This document shows, piece by piece, positions 56,677-64,000 of a stretch of DNA of 64,000 nucleotides. Each line of letters starts with the position of its first letter. The first letter of the stretch is position 1. The DNA comes from Chloroflexi bacterium OLB13. Lineage in GTDB: Bacteria; Chloroflexota; Anaerolineae; Aggregatilineales; Phototrophicaceae. The position numbers and the translations under genes are program-made. The notes below the pieces were generated by a model. It had not been told where the DNA came from. It worked only from the letters and a program-made list of their open reading frames with translations, and made no database searches. The stretch spans positions 97,849 to 161,848 of the forward strand of contig JZRA01000142.1 of the NCBI GenBank assembly GCA_001567485.1, written 5' to 3'.

Positions 56677-57375
56677 ATGAGTGCAATTTCGTTTACGTGG
56701 CTGAGCCACTCCACGTTTCTCTTTGATTTCGATGGACACAAACTGCTCACCGACCCGTTCCTGACCGGCAACCCCGCCGCGTCAATGGCCGCGTCCGCCG
56801 TACCTGCCGACCTGATCGTCGTCAGCCACGGGCACGGCGACCACGTTACGGACGTCATCTCGATCGCCAATCGCACGGGCGCCAAAGTCCTCAGCAACGT
56901 CGAGATCGGCGCGTGGTTCGACAGTCACGGGCTGAACAAAGGGCTGTCGGTCGGCATGAACACCGGCGGCACGTTCAACGCTGGCTTTGTCAAGGTGACT
57001 TACACGCAGGCGTTTCACTCGTCCAGCATGCCGGATGGGAGCTACGGGGGAAATCCGCAGGGGTTCGTGCTGACCGCGCCAGATGGCCGCCGCCTGTACT
57101 TCTCTGGCGACACCGGACTGTTCGGCGACATGGCGCTGATCGGCGAAGGCGGCCTCGCCGCTGCGTTCCTGTGCATCGGCGATCATTACACGATGGGCGT
57201 TTCGGACTCGGTACGGGCGACCCAACTGCTGAAGCCGGGCATCGTCGCGCCGATGCACTACAACACGTTCCCGATCATCGCGCAGGACGGTGACGCGTGG
57301 GCCGCACAAATCCGCGCCAACACGCAGGCCACGCCGGTCGTCCTCAAGCCGGGCGAGAGTCACACGCTGGCGTAA
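56677..57375 (+). CDS. UPF0173 family metal-dependent hydrolase
   Basis: A 232-residue MBL-fold hydrolase of the UPF0173/YtkL type. It opens SFTWLSHSTFLFDFDGHKLL and keeps the metal motif HGHGDH (H51, H53, D55, H56), followed by YFSGDTGLFGDMALIGE and PMHYNTFPII with the final histidine. The family lacks an agreed biochemical role. ATG lies 24 bases after the small membrane gene. Its stop is directly followed by the ATG of the GT39-like gene. Confidence 0.87.
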   Translation: MSAISFTWLSHSTFLFDFDGHKLLTDPFLTGNPAASMAASAVPADLIVVSHGHGDHVTDVISIANRTGAKVLSNVEIGAWFDSHGLNKGLSVGMNTGGTFNAGFVKVTYTQAFHSSSMPDGSYGGNPQGFVLTAPDGRRLYFSGDTGLFGDMALIGEGGLAAAFLCIGDHYTMGVSDSVRATQLLKPGIVAPMHYNTFPIIAQDGDAWAAQIRANTQATPVVLKPGESHTLA

Positions 57376-59645
57376 ATGAGCGCATCGCGCCCAAAGACCC
57401 CCTCATCGCGCATCGCCGAGGGGGCATTTGCACGCTATCAGCCCTCGAACAGGGCGACGTTCGCCGCGTTGGGCGTGCTGGCGCTGTTCGTCATCCTCGC
57501 CTTGAGCAGCGCGGTGGCGACGCCGTTGTTCGAGGCATCGGACGAAGCGGCTCATTTTCTCTACGCGCACAGCCTCGCCGAGACCGGCGCGCTGCCTGTC
57601 ATCCCCACGCGCGCCGACCTCAACGCGGCCGCCGCCGCCGGGGATGTCGTCGCGCAGTGGTCGGTCGAGTCGCACCAGCCCCCGCTGTATTACGCGCTGG
57701 CCGCCGTGCTGATCGCATCGACCGACCGTTCCGACATCGCCAGCCTGCTGCGCTCAAACGATCTCGTGTTTACATGGGGGCTGCGCGCGGGCAATCATAA
57801 CCAGTGGCTCCACGCGCCGGACATCACGCCGGACAAGGCCGTGCGTGCCGTGTGGATCGTGCGGCTGTTCAGCCTCGCGCTGGCCTGCGGGACGCTGTGG
57901 TGCATCTACCGCGCGGCGCATCTTGCGACCGGTTCGGCGGCGGCCGCGCTCGCGTCCATGCTGACGACCGCCAGCATCCCGACCTTCGCCGCCATCAGCA
58001 CCAGCGCCAACAATGACAGCCTCGTCACGCTGCTGAGCGCGGCGGCGGTGTGGTGGACGTTTCGGCTGCTGCGATTCGGCCTGCGCCGCTACGATTGGGC
58101 GCTGATTGCGCTGATCCTGTCGGCCATCGCGCTGACCAAGTTCACGGGCTTAGCCGTCGGCGTGGTCGTAGTCGCCGGGCTGGGAGCTGCGCTGAGGCGC
58201 GGCACGATCACGTGGAGTCAGGCCGGGATCGTCATCGCGGCTGTCGGCGGAGCGCTCGCGCTCAACGCGGGGTGGTGGTATCTGCGCAACGTCCAGTTGT
58301 ACGGCGATCCGCTGGCGCTGGATGCTACGGCGGCGTTGTGGGGCCGCGCATTCGCGGTCGAGAGTGAGTCGGGCGGGTTGATCGCCGAGGCCCCGCGCAT
58401 CTGGCAGTCGTTCTGGCTGATGATCGGCCATCTGCACCAACCAGTCTGGGGGCCGGCGTGGTTTTACGCCGCGAGCCTCGCGCTGATCGGATCTTCTGCG
58501 CTAGGCTGGCTGCTCTCCATCCGGCGTCGAACCGGGCATGTCAGCGTCATGACCGGCATTGTGCTTCTGCTCGCGGCCGCGCTGCCGTTCGCCATGCTGG
58601 TGATCGGCACTGGCTCGGTGGACATCTCCTACGGACGGCTGCTGTTCCCCGGCTTGACCGGTATGATTCCGCTGCTGGTGCTGGGCTGGCGCGGGCTTCT
58701 CGGCCGTTATGCCGTGCTGCTGGCGCTGCCGCTGCTGATGATGACCGCGCTGATGCCGTATACCGTCATCCGGCCAGCCTATCCGCGCCTTGAAGCCGTC
58801 GACACCGTGCCGCCCGGGGCGATTCCGCTGGACATCACCGTGCAAGGCGGCGGCTTGACCCTGCTCGGCTACGAGCCGCTTCCGCGCACCGTCGCGCGCG
58901 GCGACACTCCGCCGCTGATCCTGTACTTGACCGGCAGCGACGCGCGCAATCCGGCGCTGACTGCCGCATGGATCAGTCCGCGCGGGGCGCAGAACCTCGG
59001 TCAGATCACGGTGTATCCCGGCATGGCGCCGACCGATGCGTTCGCCAGCGGCGTGATCTATCGCGCGCGTGTGCCGACCGCGCCGCTGCTCTCGACGTGT
59101 GAATCCTGCGACATCGGCACGGGACTGCTGCGGCTGGAACTCAAGTGGCAGACCGACGGCATAACGACGCTCACCACCGTCGATGCGAACGGCGCGGCGC
59201 ATCCGCTGCTCATCGCGCCGGCGTGTATGTCAGCACCGCGCCACCGCCCGCCGTGATGCCCGCGTCGGCTCGGTTCGGCGGGGTCGTGTCGCTTGACGGC
59301 GCGCAGATTCAGCAGACCGGCGGCACGCTCGCCGTCTCGCTTGTGTGGCGTATCGAATCCGCCCCGCCGCCCGACCTGACGGCGACGATCCAACTCTTCG
59401 ACGCGGCCGGCGCATTCGTCACCAACGCCGACGGCGACATTGATGGATACCCGGCCCGCGTGTGGATCCCCGACACTACCGTCGCTGACCGACGCGCCGT
59501 CACCCTGCCCGCCGATCTCCCGCCGGGACAATACACGGTGGCGGTTGGCTGGTACACGCGCGGCGATCTCTCGCGCCTGCCGGTGACCGCCGACGCCGTG
59601 CGCGACAACCTCGCCGTAATCGGGACGTTTGAGGTAACTCCATGA
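57376..59645 (+). pseudogene. GT39-like membrane glycosyltransferase (first of a pair), one frameshift
   Basis: A protein of about 756 residues across a -1 frameshift. Ten or more hydrophobic helices follow ATPLFEASDEAAHFLYAHSL, whose DE pair matches the acceptor motif of GT39/ArnT-like enzymes, and VESHQPPLYYALA. After about residue 480 the soluble domain begins. At 59220 the frame breaks: one G added to GG (59220-59221) gives LLIAPGVYVSTAPPP, continuing to a second beta domain ending TFEVTP. Enzymes of this kind transfer sugars from polyprenyl phosphates outside the membrane. The stop overlaps the next ATG (ATGA). Confidence 0.7.
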
Positions 59646-61581
59646 CCTCTCATCAACGCCTCGTCCTCGTGATCGCCGCCGGGCTGATCCTGCTAGCCGC
59701 CGGTGTGCGCTTCAGCAGCCTCGGCGCGCAATCACTGTGGAACGACGAGGGTAACAGCTACGGTCAATCCCTGCGCACGCCAGCCGACATCGCGCTCAAC
59801 GCCGCCGCTGACATCCATCCCCCCGGCTACTACTGGCTGCTGGCAGGCTGGCGCGTATTGACCGGCGAGAGCGAGTTCGCGCTGCGATCATTGTCGGCGC
59901 TGGCGAGCGTGCTGAGCGCGACGCTGGCGTATGCGCTCGGCAAGCGATTGTACGGCGACACCGCCGGACTCGCCGCGATGGCCGTCGTCGCCGTGAACAC
60001 CTTCAGCATCACGTATGCGCAGGAAGCGCGCATGTATGCACTGCTGGCGTTGTTCGCCGCGGCTTCGACGTGGGCGCTGATCGACATCCTGACGACGCCG
60101 CGCTGGCGGGGCGCGACTGCGCTGGCGCTGACGACCGCCGGCGGATTGTATACCAACTACGCCTTCGCTGGCGTGCTGGCGACCCACGCCGTGTTCGGCC
60201 TGCTGTGGCTGGGATGGGCGCTGACGCACAGACGGCGCGCGGGCCGCGTGATCCGGCTGACGGCGCTGGGCTATGGGGCCGCCGTTGTACTGTACCTGCC
60301 GTGGCTGCGCATCGCGTTGACCCAGATCACGCATTGGAGCAGCACCGGCGATCCGGTTCCCCTCAGCGAGGCGCTGCCGGTCGCGTTCGGGTGGCTCACC
60401 GTCGGGCCGACGTATGCGACGGTCGGCATCTCGGTCGGTGTCGTGCTTCTGCTGGCGCTCGGCCTGTATTCCGTGCGGCCGCCCGCGTCTGCCCCTCCCC
60501 CGCCGATCCCGCGCGCCCTCGCGTTGGCGCTGCCGCCGCTGTGGGTCGCGCTGACGGTCACCGGCTTTCTCGCGCTTGACCTGTTCCGGCCGGCGAACCT
60601 CAAGTTCCTGCTGCCCGCACAGATCGCTACGGCGCTGTGGATGGGCCGCGGCGCATGGGTGTTGTGGCATTTCCCCGCGGTTCGCGACGGCCGGCGCATC
60701 CAACGCCTCACGCGTGCGGTCGCCATACTGACCGTTTTTGCCGTGATGTGGGGCGCGCGCGGCGGCATCAGCGCGCTGCACACCGATCCACAGTATCAGC
60801 GCGACGACTACCGCGGCATCGCGCAGGCCATCGCGGCCGACGGCCAGCCGGACGCCGCCGTGATCCTCAACGCGCCGGGGCAGATCGAAGTGTTCGGCTA
60901 CTACGCAGCGCGTTTCGGCCCAGCGTGGGAGCTGGCGCCGCTGCCGATCGGCCTGACGGTTGACGTGCAGGCGACACAGGCCGCCGTGCGCGATTTGATC
61001 GCCCGGCACGACCGCATTTACGCCGTGCTGTGGGGCGTCAACGAACGCGATCCACAGGCGGTTGTGGAATCCGTTCTGAACACCGAAGCCTTCCCGATTG
61101 ATGAGCGCTGGTTCGGCAGCGTGCGGCTCGTGCGCTATGTCACGCCGCAGCAGACCGGGCAAACGCTCGACGTCGACGGCGCGTTCACCTTCCCCGGCGG
61201 GCAGATCGTGCTGGAGTCGGCGGCGATCAGCGCGACGGAGATCGAACCCGGCGGCGCGCTCAACCTCACGCTTGAGTGGCGAGCCGACGCCGTCCCGCCG
61301 GCGAACTACAAGATCACCGTACAGCTGCTCGATTCCGGCGGCGTGCTGGTGACACAGCGTGACGCGAGCCGGTCGCCTATCAGCGGCCGACCCGCACATG
61401 GGCGCCGGGCGAGATCATCGTCGATCGCCACGCGCTGCTGATCCCGAATGATTCGACGCCGGCTCAGTACCGGCTAATGATCGGCTTCTACAATCCCGAC
61501 CATCCCGGCGAGCGCTTACCCGTCAGCCCGGATGGCGACCTACTCCTGCTTGCCGACATCAACGTGCACATGGGGAATTAA
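59642..61581 (+). pseudogene. GT39-like membrane glycosyltransferase (second of a pair), one frameshift
   Basis: A protein of about 646 residues across a -1 frameshift. The opening has RFSSLGAQSLWNDEGNSYGQ with the DE motif and ADIHPPGYYWLLAGWRVLTG, typical of GT39 members; about eight to ten helices follow. At about 61366 the frame moves by -1 and reads on as EPVAYQRPTRTWAPGEIIV, then NPDHPGERLPVSPDGDLLLL, stopping at 61579-61581, 3 bases before the next gene. The single lost base is confirmed by length arithmetic. Sugar and acceptor are unknown. Confidence 0.7.
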
Positions 61582-61584
61582 ACG

Positions 61585-62538
61585 ATGACCATACTCGTCA
61601 CCGGGGCCAACGGTTATCTGGGTAACAACCTTGTGAAGCGGCTTGTCGCGCAGGGGCGAAACGTGCGCGCCGTGGTGCGTGACCCCGACAAGACCGTCAA
61701 ACGGTTGGGCGGCATCGTCTCGAAGATCGAGATCGTCAACGGTGACGTGCGCGAGCGCGAGCAAATCAGGCCGTTGTTCGAGGGTGTCAGCACGGTCATT
61801 CACCTCGCCGCCATCGCCATCGAAAAGGGCGGAGCGACTTACGACACGGTCAACCATCAGGGGACGATCAACGTGGTCGACGCGGCGGTGTCTGCCGGTG
61901 TGACGCGGTTCGTCAACATGAGTCAGAACGGCGCTGCCCCCGACTCGCCATACGCCTTTCTGCGCAGCAAGGGCCGCGCGCAGGGTTATGTCGCGGAACA
62001 CGCCCCACGTTGGACAGCGTTACGTCCATCCGCTATCTTCGGCCCACAGGATGAGTTCTTCAACACGTTCGCCCGCCTGCTCAAAATCACGCCGATCATG
62101 TTCCCGCTGGTCGGCGGTGGCAAGGCGTTGTTTCAGCCCGTGTCTGTCGAGGATGTCGTGGAGGCCACGGTGCGCAGCGTATCCGACGACTCGACCATCG
62201 GTAAAGAGCTGGCGCTAGGCGGGCCGGAGGTGCTCACACTGGGCGAAATCGAGAAGCGCGTCATGCAGGCCGTGGGCGCGCGACGGGTTATGATCCCGGC
62301 CCCGATAGGACTGCTGCGTCCGGCCGTGTGGGTGATGGAGCGTGTGCTGCCCGGCTCGCCGGTCACGACCGGCCTGCTCGACCTGCTGGCTCTGCCAAAC
62401 GTCATCGAGGACAACGCGCTGGTCAGCCATTTCAAGATGGATCCGACCCCCTTCAGCGGGCGGCATCTCGATTATCTACGCGCGAACACGTTCAGCGGCA
62501 CGCTCGCCAAGTTCCTCCGTGACGCGACGGTGAACTAG
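61585..62538 (+). CDS. NAD-dependent epimerase/dehydratase family protein (NDUFA9-like)
   Basis: A 317-residue atypical SDR. It opens TILVTGANGYLGNNLVKRLV (GxxGxxG), has VIHLAAIAIEKGG and a conserved SKGRAQGYV in place of YxxxK, and LRPSAIFGPQDEF as in complex I NDUFA9-like and SDR_a5 proteins. The missing catalytic Tyr-Lys pair suggests a binding or quinone-related role rather than sugar epimerisation. It starts 3 bases after the GT39-like stop, so it is co-transcribed with the glycosyltransferases. Confidence 0.78.
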   Translation: MTILVTGANGYLGNNLVKRLVAQGRNVRAVVRDPDKTVKRLGGIVSKIEIVNGDVREREQIRPLFEGVSTVIHLAAIAIEKGGATYDTVNHQGTINVVDAAVSAGVTRFVNMSQNGAAPDSPYAFLRSKGRAQGYVAEHAPRWTALRPSAIFGPQDEFFNTFARLLKITPIMFPLVGGGKALFQPVSVEDVVEATVRSVSDDSTIGKELALGGPEVLTLGEIEKRVMQAVGARRVMIPAPIGLLRPAVWVMERVLPGSPVTTGLLDLLALPNVIEDNALVSHFKMDPTPFSGRHLDYLRANTFSGTLAKFLRDATVN

Positions 62539-62624
62539 CGGGTAGAGGTCAGTCGTCAGTACGCTGCGGTCGGCGTCCACGGCACGACACATCACTGCCG
62601 GGTTCCCGCGCTGTCATCCGCACG

Positions 62625-62630
62625 TATAAT
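62625..62630 (+). promoter_or_regulatory. Candidate -10 box upstream of ftsH
   Basis: A perfect TATAAT occurs 130 bases before the chosen ftsH start, between two genes; the -35 (GTTCCC at 17 bases) is poor. A TATACT at 62723-62728 is closer to the start and supports the choice of the inner ATG. Confidence 0.35.
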
Positions 62631-62760
62631 AGGCAGCGAGAGCACACCCCAAACGTTGAGGGCTTAGGGGAACGATCGGCCGATCCCCCACGATTTTACC
62701 GAATTTCTTATATTGGCAGATTATACTCCCCCACGACTACCGGCACGAAAGGCCTCGTCA

Positions 62761-64000
62761 ATGCAATTCGGGAACAACAATAATAATCAGGGCAACCAGC
62801 CGCCACGCGGCCCCGATGGTCAGCCCCCTCAGCCGCCTCAACAAGACTGGCGCCGGTGGGTCTGGCCCGCGCTGCTCGTGTTGTTTCTGATCTGGACACT
62901 GCTGACCCTGCCCGATCTGTTGGGCGGCCGATCCGGCGGCGGCCAAGTGCTCATCAGCTACAGCGAACTTTTCGCGCAGACCGAGGCGGGCAACGTCTCG
63001 CAGATCATCGTGCGCGATGCCAACGCGACCGGCGTATTCCGTAATGCTGTGCGAATTCAGGACGCGGCCGGCCAAACCCATGACTATCCCAGCGGCACAC
63101 GTTTCTCGGTGACACTCCCCACCGACGGCAACGAGCAGTACTACACGCTCGCCCGTGAGAAAGGCGCCGAGGTCGTCTTTCAGCAGACGGAGGTCAACCC
63201 GATTCTGCTGTTTCTGATTAATTTCGGCCCGCTGATCCTCATCATCGGCTTCTTCGTATGGACGGCACGACGCGCACAGCGTCAGATGGGCGGCGCGTTC
63301 AACTTCGGGCGCACGCAGGCCCGTGAATACACCGTCGAGCGTCCGCAGGTCAAGTTCGCCGACGTCGCCGGGCAGGACAGCGCCAAAGCCGAACTGGTCG
63401 AAGTCGTTGACTTCCTCAAAGAACCGGACAAATACATCGCGCTCGGCGCGAAGATCCCGCGCGGCGTGCTGCTGGTCGGCCCGCCGGGCACCGGCAAGAC
63501 GCTGCTGGCGCGCGCGGTCGCCGGCGAGGCGAACGTCTCGTTCTTCAGCATCGCGGCGTCAGAGTTCGTCGAGATGTTCGTCGGCGTCGGCGCGTCGCGC
63601 GTGCGTGACCTGTTCCGCCGCGCTAAGGAAAACGCCCCGAGCATCGTGTTCGTGGACGAGATCGACGCGGTCGGCCGTCAGCGCGGCGCGGGCCTCGGCG
63701 GTGGTCACGATGAGCGCGAGCAGACGTTGAATCAAATGCTGGCCGAGATGGACGGTTTCGACCGCACCGAAAGCGTGATCGTCATGGCGGCCACCAACCG
63801 GCCCGACGTGCTCGACCCGGCGCTGCTGCGCCCCGGCCGCTTCGACCGTCAGGTGACAGTTGGGCTGCCCGACAAGGCCGGCCGCGAGGCGATCCTCAAG
63901 ATTCACACCCGCGATAAGCCGCTGGACAAGGACGTCAAGCTGGCCGACATCGCCAAGAGTCGGTTTCAGCGGCGCCGACCTCGCTAACCTCGCCATGAGG
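62761..64000 (+). CDS. ftsH: ATP-dependent zinc metalloprotease FtsH (partial, damaged end)
   Basis: The first 413 or so codons of FtsH. After [12 protein letters not shown] and a Pro/Gln-rich stretch, helix 1 is at about 40-58, an extracytoplasmic domain follows, and helix 2 is near 160-180. The AAA module has [20 protein letters not shown] and [19 protein letters not shown]. The HExxH protease lies beyond the window. The last 45 bases carry two frame errors: the consensus [19 protein letters not shown] is only recovered by switching frame near 63958 and by adding a base in GCCATGAGG near 63995. ATG at 62761 is chosen over TTG at 62713, which overlaps a promoter-like TATACT. Confidence 0.87.

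Noticed and set aside
6780..61370. Programmed ribosomal frameshifting as an explanation for the broken genes
   Set aside because: The sites share no slippery heptamer or downstream structure, and unrelated proteins (GT, GNAT, ABC, GH18) would all need it; missing bases are simpler.
1..64000. tRNA, rRNA, riboswitch, CRISPR, prophage and transposase genes
   Set aside because: Looked for on both strands by eye; none seen. Small RNAs could be missed without a covariance-model search.

Overview
This window looks like high-GC bacterial chromosome, most likely from the phylum Chloroflexota (Anaerolineae or a relative). That placement is an inference. It rests on GC-rich coding, a Thr/Pro-rich linker in a YerB-like secreted protein, a fused transaldolase/glucose-6-phosphate isomerase, tandem GT39-like membrane proteins, and an AAA-R3H ATPase. 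I saw no rRNA, tRNA, CRISPR array, transposase or phage genes. The metabolism suggested is aerobic heterotrophy: 2-oxoglutarate dehydrogenase E1/E2, methylcrotonyl-CoA carboxylase beta, sugar ABC uptake and haem export for cytochrome c.

Layout. 1-7.3 kb: end of mtaB, then yqeY, pgpH, ybeY, dgkA, two GH18-like proteins flanking a class IV aminotransferase. 7.3-8.7 kb: a less GC-rich accessory patch with a decayed sulfotransferase, a secreted protein of unknown function and a small membrane protein. 8.7-18.3 kb: CHASE histidine kinase, carboxylase beta subunit, GS-like ligase, SDR, aldehyde dehydrogenase, DinB-like protein, MFS exporter. 18.5-22.7 kb: sucA-sucB. 23.1-29.5 kb: a sugar ABC operon with Gfo/Idh/MocA and ThuA genes, resembling rhizobial thu loci in content. 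29.6-38.7 kb: M24 peptidase, clan GH-A hydrolase, SGNH protein, murE, an ABC-2-like permease with a roadblock protein, ccmC-ccmD. 38.8-48 kb: ilvD, MBL hydrolase, DUF3048 protein, GNAT-like protein, AAA-R3H ATPase, LCCL-domain secreted protein. 48-51.7 kb: accessory patch with a repeat-truncated acetyltransferase, a NTF2-like protein, a broken PIN toxin/antitoxin pair, two unknown genes, and a putative hydrolase toxin carrying the N-terminal motif of eCIS-associated proteins. 51.8-64 kb: rpiB and tal-pgi, quinone oxidoreductase, UPF0173 hydrolase, two GT39-like proteins, an epimerase, and ftsH running off the end.

A striking property of the sequence itself is that at least eight otherwise intact genes carry one frameshift each. 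Six are repaired by adding one base, and for five of those the repair is one G in a GG run followed by C. Another is repaired by removing one A from an A5 run. ftsH is damaged twice in the last 45 bases. This points to systematic indel errors in the assembly rather than true pseudogenes, so I annotate these genes across their frameshifts.

The best candidates for new biology are the lone eCIS-type hydrolase (50465-51637), the LCCL-domain exported protein (46564-47955), the pair of GH18-like proteins of which one has lost the catalytic motif, and the roadblock/permease pair (35536-37589).
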